Origin: Rhipicephalus microplus
Taxonomy: Eukaryota > Arthropoda > Arachnida > Ixodida > Ixodidae
Direction: 5' to 3'
Length of the DNA: 64,000 nt
Assembly: GCF_043290135.1 (NCBI RefSeq)
Contig: NC_134709.1
Span: 65,512,556 to 65,576,555, forward strand
The notes beneath the pieces are model-generated. The model did not search any database, was not told the origin of the DNA, and saw nothing but the letters and a program-made list of their open reading frames with translations. Within the stretch, counting starts at the first letter, position 1. Each line of letters starts with the position of its first letter. A program made the translations under genes and the position numbers. Shown piece by piece: positions 21,017 through 30,085 of this stretch.

Positions 21017-21678
21017 TGCCAACAGCTACTTGGATATTAGCAACACCAGAAGCGGTCAGCTGATACGAACGCTGGTGCTTGCGCTGGTGCTCGCGAGGAT
21101 GGTAGCCCTAAACACTGCTACATAAATCAACGTCAGCAGTTGGCGCATAATTACAATTGGCATTAACCGGACATGACGGTTAAAGCATAAGAGTATATAT
21201 AGAATGATTATAAAGTTAGATAGCCAAAATTGTCGTCTCATGTACATTACGCTACATTTAAAAATATAGTTCCAAGACCTCGCTTGGCTCTGTAGTATAA
21301 TACTTGATTGCCACGCAGAATGCAAAGCTCCGATTCCTGGTGATATCCTTGCATTTATTCTTTGCATTTGTTAAGTCCATGCTAACGACATCGGCTTTTA
21401 ATTGATGCTCATGCCTTAAAACTACCCTTGTGTGTTCTCGCAGTTCCTTGGTAGATATAACTGTCTATCTCCTGTGGCACGTACCTGCATACCAGTGGCA
21501 CATACCCGCCCGTGGGTATGTGCCACTGTCTGAAGGAAAGCGTTTGACGACCTACGCGACGGGATTGCCATTTTTCATGCCATGACCAGTGAGTCGTATT
21601 CGTCAAACCATCTTACCCTCCCATACTAATTTCAGTTTACGCCAAGGGGGTGATCACGAGATCACCCAGACGTTGGCG

Positions 21679-21680
<2 letters not shown>
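21017..21680 (+). repeat. Left arm of the foldback element
   Basis: Pairs with 21975-22468 and 25083-25312 in inverted orientation with scattered mismatches and small gaps. It contains a tRNA-like patch (CTTGATTGCCACGCAGAATGC…CCGATTCCTGG, about 21300-21345), mirrored in the other arm at 22385-22425. Confidence 0.75.

Positions 21681-21753
<73 letters not shown>
21679..21753 (+). repeat. (GATA)n microsatellite in foldback centre
   Basis: About 18 GATA units directly inside the left arm. Confidence 0.97.
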
Positions 21754-21974
21754 GCTCAAAGAGCCTGCAGTATGCAAAGAAAGACATCGCATGTTATTTG
21801 CTTGAGATGAAAAAAACGAGAACTATCGTAAAGTGGCCAGACCTTCGGTGGAAGGGAACGTGTCACGCCGAATTCCTTAGTGCGCTTGTATACTTGTCAC
21901 ATCCTGTTTTTAATAACAAAGGAATTCTCAGCGAACTTCGGCGACTTTCAGCGAATATTTAGCTCTATAGCCGC

Positions 21975-22468
21975 TTAGGTGTGGGTGCTCTCGTCGTCAC
22001 CCCCTTAACATAGCGTGCACCAAAATTAGCATGGGAGGGTAACATGGTTTGACAAATATGACGCGCTATTCAAGGCATGCATAATGCCCAAATCTCGTCG
22101 CGTACGTCGTCAAACACTTCCCGCCAGACAGTGGCATATACCTACGGGCGGGTGTGTGCCGCTAGTATGCGGGTGTGTGCCACAGGTGATTGGCACTTAA
22201 TATCTACCCAGCAACGATGAGAACACACATGGGTATTTTCAACGAGTGCGCGTTAAGCGATACCCGACATCGGTAGCGTCGATTCAACGAAGGCATACAA
22301 TAAATGTCAGTGTTAAGAAAAACCTGACATTGGCAGCGTTGACCCCCCGACGAACGCAAATAATAAATTTCACAATCCCAGCAGGAATCAAACCCAAGCA
22401 GTCTGCGTGGCAGTCAAGCATTATAGTATAGAGCTTCGCAAGGTCTCGGAACTACATTTGAAATAGAC
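21975..22468 (-). repeat. Right arm of the foldback element, inner part
   Basis: Reverse complement of the inner three quarters of the left arm. It ends at the Penelope insertion with the 13-bp duplicated sequence ATTTGAAATAGAC (22456-22468). Confidence 0.75.
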
Positions 22469-25082
22469 ATCATTTAACCATATGGTGCAGTAGCGCAATT
22501 TTCACGGGGACGAAGAGGACAAGAACACACGACACTCGCTACACTCGCAACTAATTTTATTTCAGAAGCAGCACATCATATATAACCCATAACCCTAGCG
22601 ACACAGAAAAGAACTACGAACATTGAATCATTGCCAACAGAAGCTTTTGCGCAGACTCAAGCGATAGTACACGGCAGTTACGCTTACACTTTAAGATGAC
22701 ATAACTAAAAACAGCCCTGGGTAACATCAAATAAAAAAAACACAAAAAAATTTTGCGGGAATTCACACGTGTTTGAAACAAAATTTTGAAACGACAAAAA
22801 GGAGAGTATGACACATGCAAACACTGATCTCAATTAAGTCCTTCGAGGTAGCTGGCTTCTCGGTCACTTAACGAAACCGATGACTGACTAATGCATCCTC
22901 TTTTTCTTTTTTTAATGTGAAAGGTTTCGACAATTTCTCTGGTTAGTTGGTTTCCATGACGGAAGACTACGGTCGTGTCACTGAACAGTGTCTCTTTATG
23001 TGAGAATGAATGCCATTTCTTAATGATCGCTTGTGTTCTAAAAGTCGGGTATTCAAACATCGACCCGTCTGGCCGATGTATACCTTTCCACACGTTAGCG
23101 GCAAGCAATACACGACTGATAGGCAACACTTAACAAACTTTGTTGTGTGATTTACCGTACAACTACCAGCATTAGTGTTTACTGCTATGGAAACTTTACG
23201 GTCTAGTTTGGAACATATTTTACTAAGCTTGTTGGGTGCCGAAAAAACTAGTTCTAGGCCAAAGCGATTACCTACGTTTTTTAAGTTATGGGCAATCTTG
23301 TGCGCATATGGAACTGACACTATGTTCTTCCTGTTTTCATTACTTGTCATTTTCTTATGAAAGTTGTTGCGTACGTGACTAATCAGCTTGTTAGCCGATC
23401 TACACAACACGTGTTTTTCGTACCCAGCATTTTTTAGCCTGATAATTTGTTGGTTGAAGCTTTCGCTAATCTTTTCTGGACATGACTTTGTTAAGGCTGC
23501 TCTCAAACATGAAAAGGCTATGCCACTCTTTACAACTTTAGAATGTGCCGATCGGTAGCTAAGTAAGGGTTTTTCCATTCGCGGATTGTATGACCAGCAT
23601 ACATGCTCTGCTGTGGCATCTAACTCAATATCCAAAAACTGCAGTTTGTGATTGACTGGTAATTCATGAGTAAATTCAAGCCCTCTACTATTTTTCTTGA
23701 AGACTTTCAAAACTTCTGCGACCTTTTTATCCCGACCATCCGATTCAATAAAAACCAAAAAGTCATCTACAAACCGAAACACTTTGAGTGCAAGCCCTTT
23801 AAGGTTTAAATCTATTGCCTTGTCCATTTTTGCTAAATAAATTGTGCTTAAAACCGGGGCTACTTTCGAGCCTATTGTGATACCGGATTTTTGTCGGTAC
23901 ATAGCCTTGTTCAACATAACAAATGTCGACCTAACGTAAAAAGTTAACAATTCAAGAAAGGCATCCACCGATACACCACACTTATTCACAAACTCTAACT
24001 CATCGTTTTCTTCTGTTATACATTGCTTTACACTTGACAATAGCGGACCATGCGGGATGTTGTAATACATATTTTGTATGTCTACGCTGAAGAAATAGCA
24101 TTTTCCTGGGTTATGTGTGCTTAAATACGAAACTAACGCCTCAGAGTTTGGCAGACTGAAAGGATCCGATACATTCGTCTTAAGGTGACACTGAAGATAC
24201 GAAGACAAGCATAGTTGCCACGAGTCCCTTTCGGATACAATGGCTCTGAATGGAACATCAATTTTATGAGTCTTTGCCGCAAAAAACAACTCAAGATGTA
24301 AGCTACCTGCGCTTTTTACTGTTGATGCAAGCCTTCCCAAATTACTGTTCTCTAGTAAAGTGAGAGCCATTGGCTTAACCTTGTTTGCCTTTACGTCTAC
24401 ACGGACAAAATTTTTTTCTACGGCTGCCAACGCCTTATCTTGAAAGAGACCTTCCGGTATGACAACCAAACAACCTTCCTTATCTGACGTAAGAAAACGC
24501 AAGCTGTTTTCTACACCAAAGTTCACTAAATTCCTTACGTGATGTTGTTTTCTGTCGCTGGTTATTGTCCTGGAAAGCACATCGACGCACTCGGTGATGA
24601 ATCTTGGACGATCTTCCTCCGACACACGACGCGCCATGGTCTTGACCAGTGTCACTTTTTCCGGTGGAGAGAGCGATGGTTCGAAACAGAACTTCGGACC
24701 CAGTCCAAGAATCTTTTTGTACTCTTCGGGAACTGAAACGTCCCCCAGAACGATCACTTTTCCTTCTGAAGGTTGTGTCTTTTTTGGTTTTGGCAAGTGC
24801 GGTCTCGTGTTGTCCCATAACCATTCCGCCAAATTGTTGGACGTCCTGCACCATTCCTTGAAGAGTCTGTTAGGCTCCCTGTCGTAACGTACGGCACAAG
24901 CTATCCTCAGAGTTTCCTTGAAATGTCTTGCCTGTCCCCATAATTCGGATTTTACAATCCGGCATATTCTTCTTGAGTGTGTCGCGGAAGGTTGAAGAAA
25001 ACCACACATAATTACGACTTCCTTGCGCTACTACATCATATGGTTAAATGATGTCTCACCAACTAGCCCAGCTCTCAACCCT
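22469..25082 (-). mobile_element. Penelope-like retroelement (RT plus GIY-YIG endonuclease)
   Basis: 2.6 kb insertion flanked by ATTTGAAATAGAC at 22456-22468 and 25083-25095. The left arm of the surrounding foldback shows the uninterrupted order, so the insertion is proven by comparison. A 33-bp imperfect inverted repeat (2 mismatches) joins 22466-22498 and 25023-25055, near both ends. The single ORF encodes an RT with the Penelope-type V-D-D motif and a C-terminal GIY-YIG domain. Between the ORF end and 22499 there is about 330 bp of AT-rich 3' sequence. I found no hammerhead ribozyme core. Confidence 0.85.
22967..25009 (-). CDS. Penelope-like polyprotein: reverse transcriptase and GIY-YIG endonuclease (C-terminus frameshifted)
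   Basis: 680 codons from an ATG at 25009 without a stop. RT motifs: F-F-S-V-D-I-Q-N-M-Y (motif A), K-S-G-I-T-I-G-S-K-V-A-P (motif B), F-R-F-V-D-D-F-L-V-F (motif C), then F-L-D-I-E-L-D. Near the C-terminus V-V-Y-C-L-P-L-T-C-G-K-V-Y-I-G-Q-T-G-R matches the GIY-YIG core as seen in Penelope elements. After …H-C-S-V-T-R-P a stop follows. In the next frame (about 22985 to 22830) the expected tail continues with F-R-H-G-N-Q…T-R-E-I-V-E-T-F-H-I, which should hold the metal-binding Glu of the nuclease. So a single frameshift near 22985 separates RT from nuclease completion. The start may be 5'-truncated, since only 73 nt precede the ATG. Confidence 0.85.
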   Translation of the reverse strand: MCGFLQPSATHSRRICRIVKSELWGQARHFKETLRIACAVRYDREPNRLFKEWCRTSNNLAEWLWDNTRPHLPKPKKTQPSEGKVIVLGDVSVPEEYKKILGLGPKFCFEPSLSPPEKVTLVKTMARRVSEEDRPRFITECVDVLSRTITSDRKQHHVRNLVNFGVENSLRFLTSDKEGCLVVIPEGLFQDKALAAVEKNFVRVDVKANKVKPMALTLLENSNLGRLASTVKSAGSLHLELFFAAKTHKIDVPFRAIVSERDSWQLCLSSYLQCHLKTNVSDPFSLPNSEALVSYLSTHNPGKCYFFSVDIQNMYYNIPHGPLLSSVKQCITEENDELEFVNKCGVSVDAFLELLTFYVRSTFVMLNKAMYRQKSGITIGSKVAPVLSTIYLAKMDKAIDLNLKGLALKVFRFVDDFLVFIESDGRDKKVAEVLKVFKKNSRGLEFTHELPVNHKLQFLDIELDATAEHVCWSYNPRMEKPLLSYRSAHSKVVKSGIAFSCLRAALTKSCPEKISESFNQQIIRLKNAGYEKHVLCRSANKLISHVRNNFHKKMTSNENRKNIVSVPYAHKIAHNLKNVGNRFGLELVFSAPNKLSKICSKLDRKVSIAVNTNAGSCTVNHTTKFVKCCLSVVYCLPLTCGKVYIGQTGRCLNTRLLEHKRSLRNGIHSHIKRHCSVTRP

Positions 25083-25312
25083 ATTTGAAATAGACGCTAA
25101 TCTTCTCGAAACTTCAATAGTGGTTGCAGTGCTGCCTACCCAAATTTATGTGCTCCTTTTATACAGCCGACACGTCGGGTTAACGTCAATTGTGGTTAGT
25201 TGCCATGCGCTGAAGTTGATTTATGTAGCAGTGTCCAGGGCCAGCATCTTCACGAGCATCAGCGCTTCATATCAGCTTCTGGTGTTGCTAATACGCATGT
25301 TCCAGTTGACAT
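25083..25312 (-). repeat. Right arm of the foldback element, outer part
   Basis: Reverse complement of about 21017-21240. Contains ATTTATGTAGCAGTGTCC and CTTCTGGTGTTGCTAAT, the counterparts of ACACTGCTACATAAAT and ATTAGCAACACCAGAAG in the left arm. Confidence 0.75.
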
Positions 25313-25777
25313 CATTGCGCAAGTTCAAACAACTGGTTATATAAACGTCTGCAACTCTTTATGATATGTCTGTGCGTGCAACATTTGTACTTATATTTAG
25401 CTTCATTTCATGACGTGTCACTCAATAAAAAGAAAAATTTCAACATCGTCACCTTCCCTCCGCAAGCTTTGCACAACGCCGATTCCTAGGTACATGGAAT
25501 CTGCCAAATTTTTTGTGGTACGTACTTTAACCTGCAGCTGATGGGGTTCTTTCGGCCCTAGTAGACCACCTGCCCTAAATAAAAATTTATTGTGCAGGCT
25601 GCTGCATGTGGACCCGTCCTCGCACTTTTATCTGTAGTGTGGGAGGTGTTCCATGAGCATAAGCCCTGCAGCCCTTACTGGCCTCCCAGCGAATTTTACT
25701 GAACTCAGTCCTACTTAATGGCAGTTTTCGTTACCTCATTATGCGTGTCTCTTTCATATAGCTGGGATAATACAAAC
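25313..25777. other. Gene A intron 2, proximal part
   Basis: Intronic sequence without an ORF or recognisable element; it begins (minus strand) at the donor GTTTGTAT after exon 2. Confidence 0.5.
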
Positions 25778-26001
25778 CTCAACGAGGCCTCCGTAGAGTG
25801 TTCTCTTGGCTGGAGGAGCGACGTCAGTGACGTAAAGGCAGACGCAGTTGGTCATGACGCCCATGCAAATGCCGATGGCCACACGGCTGACGACTATCAT
25901 GGTGACCCTGTTCGCCAGCATCAAGGACACCCAGAAGCTAGTTAGGCCACCCGAACTCAGCAGCAGGGTCCTTCGGTGGCCCGCAAGGTGCAGCAGAATT
26001 C
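25778..26001 (-). CDS. Transporter gene A, exon 2 (TM2-TM4)
   Basis: 224 nt, identical in length and phase (1 to 0) to gene B exon 2. Acceptor …GCAATGAAG|GAATTC, donor …GTTGAG|GTTTGT (minus strand). Translation has the L-H-L-A-G-H-R-R-T-L cytosolic loop (position of the D/G-R-x-G-R-R motif between TM2 and TM3), TM3, then S-R-V-A-I-G-I-C-M-G and C-L-Y-V-T-D-V-A-P-P-A-K-R, the G-R-x3-G…Y-x2-E-x-A-P-x3-R signature of sugar porters with Asp for Glu. I count 47 of 75 residues identical to gene B. Intact. Confidence 0.88.
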
Positions 26002-26062
26002 CTTCATTGCCAACAAGCATAAATTAAAAACCAACGTGAAAAATACATATTCCCGCCACAAA

Positions 26063-26591
26063 TCACTGAATGCATGATGAGCAATATACAACAGGGAGAA
26101 TTTTACGAGAATAGCTTGTAGGCCTCATGCGTTTCTCGAAAAAGAAAAGTCGGCGAGAAAACATATATGCGTAATCGGCAATGTTCATGCGTGTAGAATT
26201 CAATGCGTTGAAGACATGTCAACACCAACGGCAGAACGCTTTGTTGCACCCATCACAGCAAGCATATAATGTTGAATACTGCAGATTGACACATAGAATA
26301 ATGCTTTCGGGTGTTGGAGATTATAGGGTCACTGACTGCATGATGAGCAATACACAACAGGGAGAATTTTACGAGAATAGCTTGTAGGCCTCATGCGTTT
26401 CTCGAAAAAGAAAAGTCGGCGAGAAAACATATACGTAATCGGCAATGTTCATGCGTGTAGAATTCAATGCGTTGAAGACATGTCAACACCAACGGCAGAG
26501 CGCTTTGTTGCACCCATCACAGCAAGCATATAATGTTGAATACTGCAGATTGAAACATAGCATAATGCTTTCGGGTGTTGGAGATTATAGG
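26063..26591 (+). repeat. Tandem duplication, 2 x about 266 bp, in gene A intron 1
   Basis: 26063-26328 and 26329-26591 are near-identical, with a 2-bp deletion (ATATATGCGTAA versus ATATACGTAA) and a few substitutions. Boundary words TCACTGA(A/C)TGCATGATGAG and GGTGTTGGAGATTATAGG recur. No known element. Confidence 0.9.
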
Positions 26592-27421
26592 CCAATGTTG
26601 GTTTCACAGTTATAAAGTGCAAAAAAGTCACCTCACTACTGCGTGAGCCAACGTGACTCTCGACACGCCATCGTGGGCATGCAGCCTTGCGAGAGCGCAC
26701 ATACGAACGCTATAAAATGCGTGTAGTACCGCAACACCTGGCGTCATAACAACTGATTCTCTAAATTAGGGGTCTCAATCACGTGACCCATGGGCCGCAT
26801 GCGGCTCACGACACCTCCCAGCAGTCAGGCCTGCACATCACTTCATGCCATATATCTTTAAAAGATTTTCTTAGAAAGCATCTAGGTGAGCTCCACAGAT
26901 ACAATAGCCGTCAGTATTATCTTTTACAAACAATCCTATGTAGACCCTATGAGTCAAGACACAACCGAAAAAAAAAAGAAACTGTATATTTAGAATTGAC
27001 ATCTGCAGATTAGCGTTGCTATTTCCCCCGAAGAGTGCAAGGTCCAAGTTATTCTCAGAAATGAATATACTAAACACTTCAACCATGAAAGTCTTCATGG
27101 TCTCGGCATTCACAGGAGAGTAAGGGTCCTGACGAACTTACTTGCGGAGGCACAGACCGCCAAGCGTAGAATAGAACGCAGAGAGAGTAGAACAAAACAA
27201 TAGTATTTATTTGCCCTGTAGTTAGCCCATACGTGGCTCCCAAAGGTTCATCGGGGAGCCCTGCACAATAACCATTAGGGCCCCTTAAATTTCAGCTGTG
27301 CACTGCCATCACGCGCAACATGAGAATATGTTGCAACGACTATCTAGAAAACCGTTATCACGATGGAATCACTGCTATGCCTATATACCAGACAAGATAT
27401 CTACAACTGAAACTCGCGTAC
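26592..27421. other. Gene A intron 1, remainder
   Basis: No exon-like open frame with splice sites and no recognisable repeat. The intron starts on the minus strand at GTACGCGAG (27421). Confidence 0.5.
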
Positions 27422-27801
27422 CAGAGACAAGAGCGCCAACGGTGGCACCCAGGAAGAGGCTGTCGGGGATCCAGCGATTTTCGGGTGGGCTGGACGGTTC
27501 GTCGCGCCAGAAGCGGCGCTCGATGGAGGGCATGGCGGCCGAGGCGTTGCCGAGAGCCATACCGGCGGCCAACGTGCCTGAGAGAGCCATCAGCATGGCA
27601 CGCACATGGTGACCACAGGGCCTGAAGCTGTCCATTTGGCTAAACGGTGTAGCACCTTTTACCGGATGCTTCAGCTTCTGCAGCGCTTGCATGGCCGTGT
27701 TGAACGGTGGCGACGACAGTGCATCCATGGAACGACTCATCAGCGTCGACCCCTGTGCGTGCTGCCGTGGTGCCAGGGATGTGTGTCTCGTCTTCGACGG
27801 C
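27422..27801 (-). CDS. Transporter gene A, first recognisable coding exon (N-terminus, TM1, start of TM2)
   Basis: 380 nt. Acceptor after a clear polypyrimidine tract (TTTTTTTTTTTCATTAATTGCAG|GCC, minus strand), donor TCTCTG|GTACGC; phases match gene B exon 1 (one leading base, one trailing base). Translation: hydrophilic N-terminus with S-P-P-F-N-T-A-M-Q-A-L, C-G-H-H…, TM1 (M-L-M-A-L-S-G-T-L-A-A-G-M-A-L), then P-P-E-N-R-W-I-P-D-S-L-F-L-G-A-T-V-G entering TM2. The acceptor means an upstream exon exists. The start could be ATG 27740, the ATG at 27692 that is conserved with gene B, or lie in that upstream exon. Role: plasma-membrane facilitative transport of a sugar or similar solute is likely; substrate unknown. 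Confidence 0.85.
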
Positions 27802-29580
27802 CTGCAATTAATGAAAAAAAAAAACGTGGCTCATCCTTCTTTCTGGGAATCGGTACAATGCGAAAGTGAAACGTGTTCTCGTAGAGGTATTCGAGCGTCT
27901 ATTCTGCATTGTTTCACCCCAAGGGCGAAAAAGGTATGTTACAGGAACGAAATGCATTATGTCACAGGAAGGACGGCAAAAAAACCTAAACTTGTAGTGC
28001 CCACCCGAAGCATAAAGCACGCAAAAAATGATCGTAGACAGGATGAGCGTGGACAAACAACTGTCAAAGCTAGACACTTGAAGCGCGCTGGCCAAACTGG
28101 AAGACGCATGAAATGAGCGCACAGGTATGCACAGGACGAGTGCGAACTGTCACAATACATACTTTTTCGCCTATGAGAAGCATGCTCTTTTCATAACGCG
28201 GCCGCGGCAACGAGCGAAGTGACGTTCGTGTTCTCTTTAGCTACTGTAAATTCAGAAGTAAACTTGCAAAGTATTGAGTGCCCAAATCTAGAGATATGCA
28301 TGCGCGTGAGTGAGCCATGATGCCAGAGAACTTCTATACGCACTTTGACTATGCCTTGTGGAGGCGCGTGCTCATCGCGACCCGTGGGGTGGCGCGGCAC
28401 GAACCTTTAGAGACGCGCCCGTCGTACCATCTTGCTACTCATAATGAAAAGGCGCTGTGTTTGTTGAGATCAAAAAACTGCCAGTTGTAAATTGTGTATA
28501 TAAACGGCTCACCATTATTAAGTTCGTAAAGGATCGTTGGTTAGTGTCGTTAGCTCAGGAGCGCGAGGTCACTGGTTGGACGCCCCGCATTGCGAGATAC
28601 GCCTTCTCGTTTATTTCTTTCCGATCTGCTAATATTATTTACAACGTCATATTCGTGACGGAAATACGTCAGGGAAACCGTGGTGGACCCCGGCATACAA
28701 CACCTTCTTGTTAAAAAAACTGATCTGTTGTGTCGTTCTCTTGAAATCTACGCTGACAAAGTATTATTCCAAAAGTTTGGGTGTGCTAACTTCCTTGTCA
28801 CTACTGTAATTACGCCAGCAGGAAAAAGTAAAGGACTAAGCATTGATTGCATGTGCGAGGTAGGCACCAGCCTTTCAAATTACAGATGTCTGAAAGGCTG
28901 AGCTCGCCTTCCTTTCCTTTGTTCTGAGAGCGGTCACTTTGAGGGGCACCCTAGCAAACAAACAACTGTCACGTAATCTGATGTTGAAAGTTAACGTATA
29001 CCCTGTTTCTAAAGGGAACATTCTCTTCCGCGCGGCTTCGACGCATGCTGGTTTCACTGGAGCATGGCGCGTACAAGGGAGGATATCCGCATTTTGTGCT
29101 CTTGAATGACGGACCACGCTACCAATCAGCAAGGGCTCTGTAGCGTCAAGCTATTCCATCCGGTACTTGTTTTTTCTTGATTACACAATTTTTTGTTTCC
29201 TTTTGTCTTTGATATCTCTCTACACCCATTTATTCTGTGGTCTGTGGTTGCCGAGTTGAAACCCTCGAATACAAGTGGACAGCTAGGTGAAGTAATTAAC
29301 AAACAAGTGAATGAGGAGTAACAACCTTTTAATCGTAAGCCTTCCTGAAGGCGATTATGATAGTCACGCAGCGACAGAACTAATTCTCGTTGCTTGTTCC
29401 TTCATCGCCTTACCAATATAGTTAACGATATTGAACAGGCACACCACATTGGCTAACGTCATACCAGCTTGCAGCATCCTATCCATAAAGTTTCTTAACC
29501 TTTAAACTGAAATAGATTCCCTGCGCAACTCGTATGGGCGTTAAAAAGTGTAGACACCAAAAGTTTGCTGGAAGAAGATT
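27802..29580. other. Upstream of gene A exon 1: intron or promoter, no clear features
   Basis: A tRNA-like patch at about 28545-28590 (CGTTAGCTCAGGAGCGCGAGG…GGTTGGACGCCCC, A- and B-box-like) looks like a SINE head without a recognisable body. No upstream coding exon could be identified. The short open frames are not supported by motifs. Confidence 0.4.
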
Positions 29581-29581
29581 T

Positions 29582-30085
29582 CTGATTGATAGATTGATAC
29601 GCGGGGTTTAACGTCCAAAAACGACCATATGACTATGAGAGACGCCGTAGTGGAGGGCTCTGGAAATTCGGACCACCTGGGGTTCTTTAACGTGCACCGA
29701 AATCTGAGCACATGGGCCTACAACAATTCCACCTCCAACTCAAATGAGCCCCGCCGCGGTGGTCTAGTGGCTAAAGTACTCGGCTGCTGACCCGCAGGTC
29801 GCGGGTTCAAATCCCGGCTGCGGCGGCTGCATTTCCGATGGAGGCGGAAATGTCGTAGGCCCGTGTTCTCATATTTGGGTGCACGGTAAAGAACCCCAGG
29901 TGGTCAAAATTTCCGGAGCCCTCCACTACGGCGTCTCTCATAACCATATGGTGGTTTTGGGACGTTAAACCCCACAAGTCAATCAATCAATCCATCGGAA
30001 ATGCAGCCGCCGCAGCCGGAAATCGAACCCACTAACTGCGGGTCAGCAGCCGACTACCTTAGCCTCTAGAACACCGTGGCGGGGG
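29582..30085 (-). mobile_element. Ruka-like SINE (minus) interrupted by a second SINE
   Basis: 29598-29738 is the tail and body (GGGGTTTAACGTCC…GCCTACAACAATTCC) and 29993-30085 the head (ATCGGAAATGCAGCCGCC…CCGTGGCGGGG), together one minus-strand SINE. The break falls within the CCTCCATCGGAAATG junction, exactly where the plus-strand SINE 29748-29992 is inserted. A (TGAT)-type tail remnant is at 29582-29597. Confidence 0.85.
29748..29992 (+). mobile_element. Ruka-like SINE (plus), nested
   Basis: Starts GCCCCGCCGCGGTGGTCTAG with A-box GGTCTAGTGG and B-box GGGTTCAAATCC. The body has GTGCACGGTAAAGAACCCC; it ends in a GTTAAACCCCACAAGTC(AATC)n tail. Complete, 245 bp. Left junction bases ACTCAAATGA may belong to the element or to flanking sequence. 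Confidence 0.92.

Larger units (their letters stand above)
21017..25312. mobile_element. Large inverted-repeat (foldback-type) element, right arm split by a Penelope element
   Basis: Left arm 21017-21680 is matched by the reverse complement of 21975-22468 joined to 25083-25312. Landmarks in both arms: ATTAGCAACACCAGAAGC at the outer end; TAGTTCC(A/G)AGACCT…GATTCCT in the middle; CCTGTGGCAC, TTTGACGAC and TACCCTCCCAT towards the centre. Between arms are (GATA)n and about 220 bp of unpaired sequence. Without the Penelope insert the element would be about 1.7 kb with arms of 660-720 bp. No coding capacity. Probably a non-autonomous DNA transposon; class not determined. Confidence 0.7.

Noticed and set aside
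22469..22620. Hammerhead ribozyme in the Penelope terminal region
   Set aside because: I looked for the CTGANGA…GAAA core on both strands near the ends and did not find it.
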